Shown in pieces: positions 36,102 through 45,132 of a stretch of DNA of 46,918 nt. A program made the position numbers and the translations under genes. The stretch is from Campylobacterota bacterium (GTDB lineage Bacteria; Campylobacterota; Campylobacteria; Campylobacterales; Sulfurovaceae): assembly GCA_011048515.1 (NCBI GenBank), contig DSDW01000136.1, forward strand, positions 1 to 46,918. The letters run 5' to 3'. Within the stretch, counting starts at the first letter, position 1. Every line of letters begins with the position of its first letter. The notes beneath the pieces were generated by a model. That model was not told the origin of the DNA. It worked only from the letters and a program-made list of their open reading frames with translations, and did not search any database.

Positions 36102-36126
36102 TAGAGGAGTTGTGATTACTCCTCTA
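36102..36126. terminator. Bidirectional hairpin holding the rpoD stop codon
   Basis: TAGAGGAGT (36102-36110) and ACTCCTCTA (36118-36126) form a 9-bp stem with a 7-base loop. The rpoD stop (36116-36118) lies at the loop edge and the last rpoD codons in one arm. It also lies 35 bp after the small lipoprotein stop. Confidence 0.65.
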
Positions 36127-37972
36127 TATAGTTTTTGAGTTTTCTTCCGACTTTCGGGTGTTTCAGTTTTTTAATCGCTGAGCTTTCTATCTGACGTACA
36201 CGTTCACGCGTAACATTGAGCTCTTTCCCGATCTCCTCAAGGGTTCTGTCACTCTCATCTTCAAGCAGTCCAAATCTCATACGGATCACGGCTTTTTCTC
36301 TTTCATTCAGTTGATCAAGCACTTCATCGATCTGAAGGTTGAGGTCATCCTTGAGCACAGCATCTGTAGGACTGAGCGTATCTTTGTCCTCAATAAAGTC
36401 CCCAAATCTTCCGTCATCCTCATCACCTACCGGTGTCTCAAGGCTCACTGGCTCCTTGGTGATCTTGATGACATTTTTGACCTTGTCTACAGAGAGTCCC
36501 ACCTCCTCTGCAATCGTTTCAAGATCAGGTTCTCTTCCTGTCTCCTGGAGATGTTTACGGATGATCTTGTTGATACGGTTGATCGTTTCGATCATATGGA
36601 TCGGGATACGGATCGTACGTGCCTGGTCCGCGATTGCACGGCTGATCGCCTGGCGGATCCACCATGTCGCGTAGGTGGAGAACTTGTACCCCTTCTCGTA
36701 CTCGAACTTGTCAACGGCTTTCATCAATCCGATATTCCCTTCCTGGATAAGATCAAGGAAGGGAAGTCCGCGGTTGGTATAGCGTTTTGCGATCGATACG
36801 ACCAGCCTCAGGTTTGACTTGGCCATGCGTGTTTTGGCCTTTTCGCTTTTTGCTTTACCCTGGCGGATCTGGTTGAGTACCTCCTGAAGTTTCTCTTCGC
36901 TCAGGTCAAACCCGCCCTTACTTGCTTCACGGGTCTCAAAGAGCTTTTTGATCTCCACATAGGTGCTTACCATGGTAGTTTCAGGAACAGCATCAATGAT
37001 ATCATCTTTATCCATATTGATAATATTGTCCAGAATCTTCTGGTGATTTTTTTTCAGGATGTCATTAAAGAGCGGAAGTTTGTACTCAAGACGCTTGAGC
37101 TCTCTTTCAAAACTGTCATCGCTGGTGAGAGCAGTTTCCATAGCCTTCACAAGTTCATTGATCAGTTTTGATGTCGGCCCGAGGTTGATCAGGGCACGCT
37201 TAAGGAGCTCTTTTTTGAAAGCGACTTTAAGACGTTCATGGAGGATGACCTCTTCGTCGCTTTCATTTTCCATCATCTTGAGCATCTCTTCACGTGCTTT
37301 CATCCACTCTTTTTTGGCTTTCTCCAGCTGTTTGAAGCTGTCTACAACCTGTTTTACTCTGCTGTCATCTTTTGGTGAATTTTCATTCTCTTCGTCATCA
37401 TCATTCTCGTCATCATCTTTGTCAGAGTCACTGTTCTTGTCATCTTCAAAACTTTTGAAGAGCTCTTTTACCCGTCTTTCACGGTTCAAAAGAGGGCCTT
37501 TATAGTTGAGGATGTAGTCGATCAGATAAGGTACGGAACAGATCGCATCAAGGATGATATTCTCTCCCTCTTCAATTCTTTGGGAGAGTTCAACCTCCTC
37601 TTCTTTGGAGAGGAGAGGAATTTTCCCCATTTCACGAAGGTACATACGCACAGGAGAGTCGGAACGGCTCCACTCAAGAAGTTCCTTTTCTTTAAGAAGG
37701 TCAAACTCCTCCAGCTCTTCTCCTGCGGCGATCTTTTTTTTCGCTTCTTCGATCTTTTCGGCCTGCTGTGTAGTAAGAAGCTTGGCATATTCGGATGAAC
37801 TTACGATCTCTACTTTATTATCAAGGGATAATTTCTGTATTTTTTTGGCCTGTACAGCGGTAATCTGTTTATTGAACTCTTTGGCGATGTTCTCAAGCGT
37901 AATTACATCACCTTTTTTTTTGGATGTAAAGAGCGTCTCTACGCTTTTCATACTGTCTTTTACTGCTGCCAT
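36116..37972 (-). CDS. rpoD: Primary sigma factor RpoD (sigma-70)
   Basis: This is the housekeeping sigma factor. The 618 residues include region 1.2 with [20 protein letters not shown] at about 102-121, an acidic stretch at about 175-205 ([14 protein letters not shown]), region 2 with [20 protein letters not shown] and [10 protein letters not shown], region 3, and region 4 with the helix-turn-helix [21 protein letters not shown] minus-strand TATAAT lies at 38031-38036. The gene is divergent from leuD. Confidence 0.98.
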   Translation of the reverse strand: MAAVKDSMKSVETLFTSKKKGDVITLENIAKEFNKQITAVQAKKIQKLSLDNKVEIVSSSEYAKLLTTQQAEKIEEAKKKIAAGEELEEFDLLKEKELLEWSRSDSPVRMYLREMGKIPLLSKEEEVELSQRIEEGENIILDAICSVPYLIDYILNYKGPLLNRERRVKELFKSFEDDKNSDSDKDDDENDDDEENENSPKDDSRVKQVVDSFKQLEKAKKEWMKAREEMLKMMENESDEEVILHERLKVAFKKELLKRALINLGPTSKLINELVKAMETALTSDDSFERELKRLEYKLPLFNDILKKNHQKILDNIINMDKDDIIDAVPETTMVSTYVEIKKLFETREASKGGFDLSEEKLQEVLNQIRQGKAKSEKAKTRMAKSNLRLVVSIAKRYTNRGLPFLDLIQEGNIGLMKAVDKFEYEKGYKFSTYATWWIRQAISRAIADQARTIRIPIHMIETINRINKIIRKHLQETGREPDLETIAEEVGLSVDKVKNVIKITKEPVSLETPVGDEDDGRFGDFIEDKDTLSPTDAVLKDDLNLQIDEVLDQLNEREKAVIRMRFGLLEDESDRTLEEIGKELNVTRERVRQIESSAIKKLKHPKVGRKLKNYIEE

Positions 37973-38030
37973 AATTTTCCTTGTTCATGAGAGTTTATAG
38001 TTTATTTAGCTCAGTTAATATTAAGGTTGG

Positions 38031-38036
38031 ATTATA
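38031..38036 (-). promoter_or_regulatory. -10 promoter element for rpoD
   Basis: On the minus strand GGTATAATCC gives a perfect TATAAT 58 bp before the rpoD ATG. Confidence 0.6.
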
Positions 38037-38090
38037 CCGAAATTTTTCGATAAAAGATAGGGGTAGTTTGGTGATTTCTGTTTTTTTGGC

Positions 38091-38096
38091 TATAAT
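38091..38096 (+). promoter_or_regulatory. -10 promoter element for leuD-leuB
   Basis: TTGGCTATAATCGCG contains TATAAT 46 bp before the proposed TTG start; the same context is found before pyrH. Confidence 0.6.
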
Positions 38097-38142
38097 CGCG
38101 AAAATATTTTTTGGGGCGAAGCCTCTTTCTAAGGAATGGATT

Positions 38143-38637
38143 TTGCAAGGTAAAGTTTGGAAATTTGGTGACAATATCGATACAGATCTGATCATCGCAG
38201 CAAGATATCTTAATACTTCTGAGCCGTCAGAGTTGGCAAAACACGTGATGGAAGATGCAGATCCGTCATTTGTTCACAATATGCGTGAAGGTGATATCAT
38301 CGTAGCAGGTGAAAATTTCGGCTGCGGTTCAAGCAGAGAACACGCACCTATCGCACTGAAAGCAGCAGGTGTTGCGGCAGTTGTCGCACCCACATTTGCA
38401 CGAATTTTCTATAGAAATGCATTTAATATGGGATTGCCTATCTTTGAACTTCCCGAGGCTGAAGAGATCGAGGAAGGAGATACGATACGTATCGATATGG
38501 ATGCCGGCGAGATCATCAATGTGACACAGGCTAAAACCTATAAGTTCACGCCGATCCCTGAGTTTATGCAGGAGCTCGTTGATGCAGGCGGATTGATCAA
38601 TTATGCAAAACAAGAAATCGCAAAACAACAAGCTTAA
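38143..38637 (+). CDS. leuD: 3-isopropylmalate dehydratase small subunit
   Basis: LeuD with LeuC isomerises isopropylmalate in leucine synthesis. The 164-residue product is taken from TTG at 38143 ([20 protein letters not shown]), with AAGGA 7 bp upstream; the frame is open much further but the extension includes the promoter. Motifs [18 protein letters not shown] and [14 protein letters not shown] are diagnostic. leuC is not beside it; leuB follows after 15 bp. Confidence 0.93.
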   Translation: MQGKVWKFGDNIDTDLIIAARYLNTSEPSELAKHVMEDADPSFVHNMREGDIIVAGENFGCGSSREHAPIALKAAGVAAVVAPTFARIFYRNAFNMGLPIFELPEAEEIEEGDTIRIDMDAGEIINVTQAKTYKFTPIPEFMQELVDAGGLINYAKQEIAKQQA

Positions 38638-38652
38638 AAAAGGTTATATAGT

Positions 38653-39723
38653 ATGAGTAAGAGTTATAAAATCGGCGTGATTAAAGGTGACGGGATCGGT
38701 CCCGAGATCATTGATGAGGCGATCAAGGTATTGGATGCCGTATCGGTAAAAGAGGGATTTACGCTGAGATATGAGGAGATGCTTTTAGGCGGAGCGGCGA
38801 TCGATGAAACCGGTGTGCCCCTCCCTGATGAGACGATCCAGGGTGTAAAGAAGTGCGACGCGGTCCTTTTCGGTGCGATCGGCGGACCAAAATGGGACAA
38901 CCTGGAGAGACACCTTCGTCCTGAAACAGGGCTTCTCGGTCTGCGTAAAGAGATGGGGACATTTGCCAACCTCCGTCCGGCAATGGTCTATGATGAGCTC
39001 GTCAATGCCTCGACTCTCAAACCCGAGGTGATCAGAGGTGTGGATATTATGGTCGTGCGTGAACTGACAGGCGGTATCTACTTCGGCCAGCCAAGAGCGA
39101 TCGAAGGGGATAAAGCGTACAACACAATGGTCTATACCCGTGAAGAGGTAGAGCGTATTGCTGTCGTGGCGTTTGATATCGCAATGAAACGCAACAAGCG
39201 TGTCTGTTCTGTTGACAAGGCAAATGTGCTTGAAGTAAGCCAGTTCTGGAGAGAGATCGTTGAAGAAATTGCAAAAGATTACCCTGAAGTGGAGTTGACA
39301 CATATGTATGTGGACAATGCCGCGATGCAGCTGATCCGTGCGCCCAAACAGTTTGACGTGATTTTGACAGGGAATATCTTCGGTGACATCCTCTCGGATG
39401 CGGCAAGTATGCTCAGCGGTTCGATCGGGTTGCTCCCGAGTGCAAGCACAGGAAAAGGCGTGGGGCTTTATGAACCGATCCACGGTTCGGCACCGGACAT
39501 TGCAGGACAGGGTATCGCCAACCCGCTTGCTACGATCTCAAGCGCCAGCATGATGTTGCGTTATGCGCTTGGTGAAGAGAAAGCTGCGGACAGGATCGAT
39601 GAAGCCATCAAAAAGGCGCTTGCAGACGGGTATCGTACGGGCGATCTGGGCGACTATGATGCAAAAGAGATCTGTTCATGCAGCGAGATCGGTGATATCA
39701 TCGCTGATTATGCATCCAAATAA
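38653..39723 (+). CDS. leuB: 3-isopropylmalate dehydrogenase
   Basis: LeuB oxidises and decarboxylates 3-isopropylmalate with NAD. The 356 residues show [20 protein letters not shown] at the start, [10 protein letters not shown], the substrate-binding [32 protein letters not shown] and [18 protein letters not shown]. An AAAAAGG motif precedes the ATG. Three hairpins follow its stop. Confidence 0.98.
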   Translation: MSKSYKIGVIKGDGIGPEIIDEAIKVLDAVSVKEGFTLRYEEMLLGGAAIDETGVPLPDETIQGVKKCDAVLFGAIGGPKWDNLERHLRPETGLLGLRKEMGTFANLRPAMVYDELVNASTLKPEVIRGVDIMVVRELTGGIYFGQPRAIEGDKAYNTMVYTREEVERIAVVAFDIAMKRNKRVCSVDKANVLEVSQFWREIVEEIAKDYPEVELTHMYVDNAAMQLIRAPKQFDVILTGNIFGDILSDAASMLSGSIGLLPSASTGKGVGLYEPIHGSAPDIAGQGIANPLATISSASMMLRYALGEEKAADRIDEAIKKALADGYRTGDLGDYDAKEICSCSEIGDIIADYASK

Positions 39724-39735
39724 TAAGCAGGGCAT

Positions 39736-39756
39736 GAAACGAATAAGGTTCGTTTC
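39736..39756 (+). terminator. First hairpin after leuB
   Basis: GAAACGA and TCGTTTC form a 7-bp stem with a 7-base loop, 12 bp after the leuB stop. Confidence 0.45.
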
Positions 39757-39759
39757 ACC

Positions 39760-39800
39760 TCTCTTAATAAAATTGCCGTATCGGCAATTTTATTAAGAGA
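39760..39800 (+). terminator. Long perfect hairpin after leuB
   Basis: Bases 39760-39778 and 39782-39800 form a perfect 19-bp stem with a 3-base loop. The stem is AT rich outside a GCCG/CGGC core, so the rising arm ends in TTTTATTAAG, which may act as the T tract. It is the likely main terminator of leuDB. Confidence 0.75.
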
Positions 39801-39813
39801 TCGCTATATGGTG

Positions 39814-39830
39814 TGCAGCAGTTTGCTGCA
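39814..39830 (+). other. Third hairpin after leuB
   Basis: TGCAGCA and TGCTGCA form a 7-bp stem with a 3-base loop, followed by an AT-rich stretch that leads toward purU. Confidence 0.45.
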
Positions 39831-39910
39831 TGTAAAATAATGGTTTTTCTTTTTTCTCTATACTTTTTAGAATAATCTATAGATAAATTATGGTGTTAAG
39901 GGTAACATAA

Positions 39911-40747
39911 ATGGAAACAAGAGCAAGGGTTCTGATCGATTGTAATGATGCTAAGGGATTAGTCTATAGGATCTCGAAAGTCTTTTTTGAAAAAGATATG
40001 AACATTGACTCCAACCGTGAGTTTGTAGACAAAGACAGCGGGAGATTTTTTATGCGTTCGGTCGTGACAGGGAAGTTTGAACCCCAGGAGCTTTTGGCAG
40101 AGCTGAAGGCTACCGTCCCTGAAGAGGCAGATATCAAAGTGATCGTGCCAAAGCCAAAGAAGATCATACTGATGGCCACCAAAGAGTCTCATGCCCTTGG
40201 CGATATCCTTATCCGTCATGCGGATGGCGAACTGGATGCGCAGATCGAGTGTGTGATCGCAAACCATGATACCCTTGAAACACTTGTCCGTCGTTTTGAT
40301 ATTCCATTCTTCTGTATTCCTGCTGACGGGATGAACAGGGAGGAGCATGAAGAGAGAGTGATGGAGCTGATCGATACGTTCGAGTTTGATTTCATTGTAC
40401 TTGCGAAATATATGCGTATCCTGACACCGAAGTTTGTCAAAGCTTATCCTCATAAGATCATCAATATCCACCACTCCTTTCTCCCGGCATTTATCGGTGC
40501 AAACCCTTATAAGCAAGCCCATGACAGAGGGGTGAAGATCATCGGTGCTACTGCACACTTCGTGACCGATGATCTGGATGAAGGTCCGATCATCGCGCAG
40601 GACGTGATCCCGGTCAACCACCGTATGGAGTGGAGGGATATGCAGCGTGCCGGACGCGATGTGGAAAAGGTGGTACTCTCCCGTGCACTCTCCTATGTGC
40701 TCAATGACCGTGTTTTTGTACACGGAAACAAAACGGTCGTGTTCTAA
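39911..40747 (+). CDS. purU: Formyltetrahydrofolate deformylase
   Basis: PurU hydrolyses 10-formyl-THF to formate and THF, balancing one-carbon pools. The 278 residues have an N-terminal ACT domain (RVLIDCNDAKGLVYRISKVF) and a formyltransferase-like domain with FDFIVLAKYMRILTPKFV, INIHHSFLPAFIGANPY (active-site His) and ATAHFVTDDLDEGPIIAQDV. The last part matches the conserved catalytic aspartate region. trmL follows after 2 bp. Confidence 0.96.
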   Translation: METRARVLIDCNDAKGLVYRISKVFFEKDMNIDSNREFVDKDSGRFFMRSVVTGKFEPQELLAELKATVPEEADIKVIVPKPKKIILMATKESHALGDILIRHADGELDAQIECVIANHDTLETLVRRFDIPFFCIPADGMNREEHEERVMELIDTFEFDFIVLAKYMRILTPKFVKAYPHKIINIHHSFLPAFIGANPYKQAHDRGVKIIGATAHFVTDDLDEGPIIAQDVIPVNHRMEWRDMQRAGRDVEKVVLSRALSYVLNDRVFVHGNKTVVF

Positions 40748-40749
40748 TT

Positions 40750-41244
40750 ATGTTTAATATTGTACTGGTTGAACCGATGATCCCTCAAAATACGGGGACG
40801 ATCGGCCGTTTATGTGTCAATCTCGGCGCCACGCTTCACCTGATCAAGCCGATTGGATTTGATATCGATGACAAGGCGGTCAAACGTGCCGGCCTGGATT
40901 ACTGGAAGCATCTTGACCTGGTCGTCTGGGAGAATTTCGAGGAGTTCCTTGCGGTACACCCGATCGATGAGCATACCCATATGGCAACGACCAAAACAGA
41001 GAAGATCTACTTTGAGGCAAGCTTCAAAAAGGGTGACTATATCCTTTTTGGTTCTGAAAGCAAAGGGATCGACGAGAGGGTATTGCTGGAACATCCTGAA
41101 AACTGTATCACCATTCCGATGGGAGGGGCCGGACGCAGCCTCAACCTCGGGGTAAGTGTAGGTATTGTGACCTATGAAGCGCTGCGCCAGAACTATAAGG
41201 GTTTTGAAAAAATTACGATACCTAATACACTGAAGGAAGCATAA
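40750..41244 (+). CDS. trmL: tRNA (cytidine/uridine-34-2'-O)-methyltransferase
   Basis: This small SPOUT enzyme 2'-O-methylates the wobble base of tRNA-Leu in E. coli. The 164 residues show the family blocks PQNTGTIGRLCVNLGATLHL, YILFGSESKGIDE and the knot-forming IPMGGAGRSLNLGVSVGIVT. Its stop overlaps the next start as TAATG. Confidence 0.93.
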   Translation: MFNIVLVEPMIPQNTGTIGRLCVNLGATLHLIKPIGFDIDDKAVKRAGLDYWKHLDLVVWENFEEFLAVHPIDEHTHMATTKTEKIYFEASFKKGDYILFGSESKGIDERVLLEHPENCITIPMGGAGRSLNLGVSVGIVTYEALRQNYKGFEKITIPNTLKEA

Positions 41245-41399
41245 TGGGTTTTGGAGATATCTTTTATATTGTTGCCTTTGTGTTGTTTGCGTTTATGACC
41301 TTTGTGATCATCAGAAACTATTTCAGAAGCAAGTTTGATGATGAGGGAAGACGTAAAGATATGAGCGACACACAAGACGAGAATCAATCATCACAGTGA
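41244..41399 (+). CDS. Small single-span membrane protein
   Basis: A 51-residue frame begins at the ATG overlapping the trmL stop (TAATG), with AAGGAAG upstream. It encodes one membrane helix (DIFYIVAFVLFAFMTFVIIR at about 4-23) and a charged cytoplasmic tail ending TQDENQSSQ. The tight coupling, ribosome-binding site and clean hydrophobic pattern argue that it is translated. I do not recognise the family; it may relate to small proteins that help membrane complexes. Confidence 0.7.
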   Translation: MGFGDIFYIVAFVLFAFMTFVIIRNYFRSKFDDEGRRKDMSDTQDENQSSQ

Positions 41400-41453
41400 T
41401 TGACTCCAGCGACCAAAGAGAGTTTATCAAATGTCAGAAATTAAGGAGGAACG

Positions 41454-41678
41454 ATGATCCCCGCTAAGTATCTTCATCACGTACAGGCTTTTTTGCTTTC
41501 CGGCATTATGAGTTTTATCATGTCCGGAGCTATTTCGTTTATCAATCTTGGCGTCGTAGAGCAATTTATGGCTATCTGGATCCATGCATGGCTTGTAGCC
41601 TGGGCGGTTGCATTCCCTTCGATTTTGGTAGTTTTCCCTGTTGCGCGAAAGTTGGCTCTGAAGATCGCTTCAAAGTAG
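41454..41678 (+). CDS. DUF2798-family small membrane protein
   Basis: The 74 residues contain two hydrophobic helices (FLLSGIMSFIMSGAISFINL at about 13-32 and WLVAWAVAFPSILVVFPVAR at about 45-64), the pattern of DUF2798 proteins. AGGAGG lies directly before the ATG. The function of the family is unknown. It sits 54 bp after the single-span protein. Confidence 0.8.
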   Translation: MIPAKYLHHVQAFLLSGIMSFIMSGAISFINLGVVEQFMAIWIHAWLVAWAVAFPSILVVFPVARKLALKIASK

Positions 41679-41779
41679 GGCAGATCTTTTCTTTGGCGAT
41701 CATTGCTTCCCCTCATTGGGGCATGCTGCGCATGACAACTATACCGGTACCACTAACCCCCTATTTACTTACTTTTGGA

Positions 41780-41785
41780 TAAAAT
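41780..41785 (+). promoter_or_regulatory. Candidate -10 for glyS
   Basis: TTTTGGATAAAATCACG holds TAAAAT 35 bp before the glyS ATG and shares its context with the pyrH promoter. Confidence 0.55.
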
Positions 41786-41820
41786 CACGTATTATTATTG
41801 ATAGTATAGGAATCTAAAAG

Positions 41821-43869
41821 ATGACACAACCACTCCTTATTGAAATCGGTGTTGAAGAACTACCTGCAATACCGTTACTAAAGATCGTAAAAAATATTGA
41901 AAACTCCTGGCAGAATCTGCTGGATGAGTATAAACTCAGCTGTGAGTTCGAGTTTATCTATACCCCCAGAAGACTGGTGCTGAAACACAGTGCGATGCCG
42001 GAAAAACAAGAAGATCAGACGATCGAACTGATGGGGCCTCCTGTGGCGGCTGCATTCAAAGAGGGTGAACCGACCAAGGCAGCGGAAGGGTTTGCCCGCA
42101 AGTGCGGTGTGGGTGTCGGAGAGCTGGGACGTGCTGAAAATAACGGTCGCGAGGTGCTTTTCTTCAAAAAAGAGGAGAAGGGTGCTGAGACAACTGTGTT
42201 GCTGCAGGAGATGCTCGAGAAGTGGATCGCATCAATGGCATTTGGAAAGATGATGAGATGGGGGTCAAGAAGCGACGAGTTTATCCGCCCTATCAGATGG
42301 CTGCAGGTAAGAATGGGCAATGTGTCTGTGCCGGTAGAACTCTTTGGGGTAGAGAGCGATACGAAAACCTATCTGCACCGTATGGTCAACTATGATGCTG
42401 TTGAAGTGCCGAGCATCGACGCCTATGAAAAGATATTGGCCGGTGGTGCGGTAACACTCTACCCAAAAGAGAGGGAAGCGCTTATCCTGGAGCAGTTTGA
42501 TGCACTTGAAGCGCGTGAAGGGATCTTTATTGAAAGAGATGCCGATCTGCTTGCAGAGGTGGTTGCGATCACAGAGAACCCTAAGGCACTGGTTGGAAAG
42601 TTCGATGAGATGTTCCTTGAACTGCCGCCAGAAGTGATCATCACATCCATGAAAGAGCATCAGCGTTACTTCCCGGTATTTGAAGGCGGCAAGATCACCA
42701 ACAAGTTCGTGGTTGTGAGCAACGCCTATACAGATGACTACAGCAAAGTGATCGCGGGGAATGAAAGGGTACTCAAGCCAAGGCTCGCTGACGGTCTTTT
42801 CTTCTATCGGAACGATCTCAAGGCGGGGCTGAGTACTGAGGGGCTGGAGAAAGTACAGTTCCTTGATGGGCTGGGTACACTGAAAGATAAGATCAGAAGA
42901 GAAAAACATATTGCGATGCGTCTGCTCGGTCTTTATATGGAGAGAGTGGAAGTCCAGAGCGGCAAAGATAATGTCACGCTTGAAAAAGCAATGGACAGAG
43001 CGGTAGAGCTTGCCAAGGCAGACCTGATGAGCGAGATGGTCTATGAGTTTACCGAGCTTCAGGGACTGATGGGCTACTACTATGCCAAAGCGCTCGGCGA
43101 AGAGGAGATCGTCTACAATGCGATCAGAGAGCAGTATATGCCGGTGGGTGAGGGTGCGGAGCTTCCAAGCACGCTCTTCTCAAGTATTGTTGCGATGGCG
43201 ATCAAGCTTGATACGCTTATCGGGCTCTTCAGTATCGGCATGATACCGACAGGTTCCAAAGACCCGTTCGCGCTCCGCCGTGCGGTCAACGGTATCGTGC
43301 GTATCGTTACGACAAATAACCTGGGCTTCCATATGGAGGATGTCATCGCACTGCTCAAAGGGGAGTATGCAGCGTTTGATACGCAGCTTCTCATTGACTT
43401 TATCATCGAGCGTATCTATAAATCATTCGATGCCAACCCGTCTGTGATCGCCGCTGTTCTTGCTTCGGGAGAGAGAGATATTAACGAGATCGCCAAGAAG
43501 GTCGCCGCGCTCAATGAGATCGTCAGCAGCGATGTATTCAAGGAGCAGTTCTCTACCTTCAAGCGTGTGGCGAATATCTCCAAAGATGTAGATCTGGATG
43601 CACCGATGAAGATCGATACGACGCTCTTTGCCGAAGATGCAGAGGTGACACTTTACAACGCCTACGAAAAAGTGATCAACGCAACCTATAAAGACTACAA
43701 AGAGGAGCTGGATGCGCTCTTCGGCTTGAAGCGCGAACTGGATGCCTACTTCGATGATGTGATGGTCAACACCGAGGATGCAGCACTGAAAGCCAACAGG
43801 CTCAACACCATCGGATCTATCTACAAGACATTTAGAGATATTGCGGATATCAAAGAGATCTCAATCTAA
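41821..43869 (+). CDS. glyS: Glycyl-tRNA synthetase beta subunit
   Basis: GlyS pairs with GlyQ (not in this window) to charge tRNA-Gly. The 682 residues begin PLLIEIGVEELPAIPLLKI, the typical start, and contain KMMRWGSRSDEFIRPIRWLQ, HQRYFPVFEGGKITNKFVVV and the HD-like FSIGMIPTGSKDPFALRRAV. Length is normal for the beta subunit. The next gene starts at the base after its stop. Confidence 0.97.
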   Translation: MTQPLLIEIGVEELPAIPLLKIVKNIENSWQNLLDEYKLSCEFEFIYTPRRLVLKHSAMPEKQEDQTIELMGPPVAAAFKEGEPTKAAEGFARKCGVGVGELGRAENNGREVLFFKKEEKGAETTVLLQEMLEKWIASMAFGKMMRWGSRSDEFIRPIRWLQVRMGNVSVPVELFGVESDTKTYLHRMVNYDAVEVPSIDAYEKILAGGAVTLYPKEREALILEQFDALEAREGIFIERDADLLAEVVAITENPKALVGKFDEMFLELPPEVIITSMKEHQRYFPVFEGGKITNKFVVVSNAYTDDYSKVIAGNERVLKPRLADGLFFYRNDLKAGLSTEGLEKVQFLDGLGTLKDKIRREKHIAMRLLGLYMERVEVQSGKDNVTLEKAMDRAVELAKADLMSEMVYEFTELQGLMGYYYAKALGEEEIVYNAIREQYMPVGEGAELPSTLFSSIVAMAIKLDTLIGLFSIGMIPTGSKDPFALRRAVNGIVRIVTTNNLGFHMEDVIALLKGEYAAFDTQLLIDFIIERIYKSFDANPSVIAAVLASGERDINEIAKKVAALNEIVSSDVFKEQFSTFKRVANISKDVDLDAPMKIDTTLFAEDAEVTLYNAYEKVINATYKDYKEELDALFGLKRELDAYFDDVMVNTEDAALKANRLNTIGSIYKTFRDIADIKEISI

Positions 43870-45027
43870 ATGTCTTCTATCTACGATACCATCATTATCG
43901 GCGCAGGGATTGCAGGGGCTAGCAGTGCCTATTTCCTTAAACAAAAAGGAGAAAAGGTTCTTGTCCTGGACAAACAGGGTATCGCAACCGGAGGATCAGG
44001 GGCGGCAGGGGCGTTTGTCTCTCCTAAGATCGGCAAGGGCGGGCCGCTTCAGAGTCTGACCAATGAAGCATTTGTATTTGCAAAAAATTTCTACCTGGAG
44101 CATTTCCCCCACTGTTATCACCAAAGCGGTGTGGTACGCATCCCCAAAGATGAAGCGGATGCGAAGAAGTTTGCCGAGTATGAACCCCACAATGAAAACA
44201 GCTACAGCAGATGGGATGCAGAGAAGCTCAAAGCACACCGGATCAAGGTCCCTTTTGAGAGCTTCTTCTTTGATGAAGCGGGGGCTTGTGATGCGCCGGA
44301 GACATGCACGGCGCTTTTGGAAGATATAGATGTTCAGATATGTGCTATTGAAAAGATTTTCTATCGTGATGGATTGTGGGTATGCATTCCCGCTCAGGAG
44401 AGTGGGAACGAGGGTTCATCTGCCTATCAGGCGAAATCTATAGTACTTGCCACAGGGTATGAAAATGCGCTTTTTGATATGCGTTATATGGGCGTCAAAG
44501 GTACATGGGGAACCCGTGGGGATTTCCGTTCTCAGTTGCCTATGAAAGTGAGCATGCACCAGTCGATGTCGGTCTCTGCCAATATCAACGGTATTATCCG
44601 CCTTGGAGCGACACACGAAAAGGGTGTCAAAGAACCAAAACCGTGCGAGGAGCAGCAGGCACTTTCTCTGAAGAACAACGCTTCTGCATTGGTGGATACT
44701 TCGGATATGGAACTTGTCGAAATCTTCTGCGGAATGAGAGCAGGGAGCAAGGACTACTTCCCCCTGGTAGGAAAGGTAATCGATGTGGCGACGATGCTGG
44801 AGAGGTATCCTGCGATCGTACGCGGTGCGAAACCTGAATTAAAATATATCTACAACCTCTATATCTGCAACGGTCTTGGGGGCAGAGGGTTTGTTTTCGG
44901 CCCGTTGATGGGGAAGATGCTGGCCGATCTCGTCGTCGATCAAAAAGAACCGGATCCCCGGGTGAACTCGGACAGGCTCTTTTTGAAGTGGTGTAGAAAA
45001 TCTCCGGAATTGGATGATATCAGATAG
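43870..45027 (+). CDS. FAD-dependent oxidoreductase, MnmC C-domain-like
   Basis: The 385 residues have an N-terminal FAD-binding fold (DTIIIGAGIAGASSAYFLKQ at 6-25) and DAO-type regions: GGSGAAGAFVSPKIGKGGP, IVLATGYENALF, and a terminal LGGRGFVFGPLMGKMLADLV. The pattern resembles the C-terminal half of MnmC, which removes the carboxymethyl group from cmnm5U34 in tRNA. The methyltransferase half is absent. A general amino-acid oxidase is the alternative. It begins directly after the glyS stop. Confidence 0.8.
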   Translation: MSSIYDTIIIGAGIAGASSAYFLKQKGEKVLVLDKQGIATGGSGAAGAFVSPKIGKGGPLQSLTNEAFVFAKNFYLEHFPHCYHQSGVVRIPKDEADAKKFAEYEPHNENSYSRWDAEKLKAHRIKVPFESFFFDEAGACDAPETCTALLEDIDVQICAIEKIFYRDGLWVCIPAQESGNEGSSAYQAKSIVLATGYENALFDMRYMGVKGTWGTRGDFRSQLPMKVSMHQSMSVSANINGIIRLGATHEKGVKEPKPCEEQQALSLKNNASALVDTSDMELVEIFCGMRAGSKDYFPLVGKVIDVATMLERYPAIVRGAKPELKYIYNLYICNGLGGRGFVFGPLMGKMLADLVVDQKEPDPRVNSDRLFLKWCRKSPELDDIR

Positions 45028-45062
45028 ATAGTAAGTAGTAAGGAGGAAGTAGCAAGTAAGGT

Positions 45063-45087
45063 AAGCTTTTCAATGAAAAGCTTTTAT
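45063..45087 (+). terminator. Terminator after the MnmC-like gene
   Basis: AAGCTTTTC (45063-45071) and GAAAAGCTT (45075-45083) form a 9-bp stem with a 3-base loop, followed by TTATTTT. It lies between convergent genes. Confidence 0.75.
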
Positions 45088-45132
45088 TTTAAAGGTTGAC
45101 GTAAATCAATCTATGAAAAATACTCCTATCTC

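Noticed and set aside
37059-37505. Serine-rich plus-strand frame antisense to rpoD
   Set aside because: Serine/leucine richness comes from reading the acidic and lysine-rich rpoD codons backwards.
39959-40723. A 254-codon minus-strand frame antisense to purU
   Set aside because: PurU is unmistakable on the plus strand; the antisense peptide is rich in His, Cys and Asp as expected from mirror translation.
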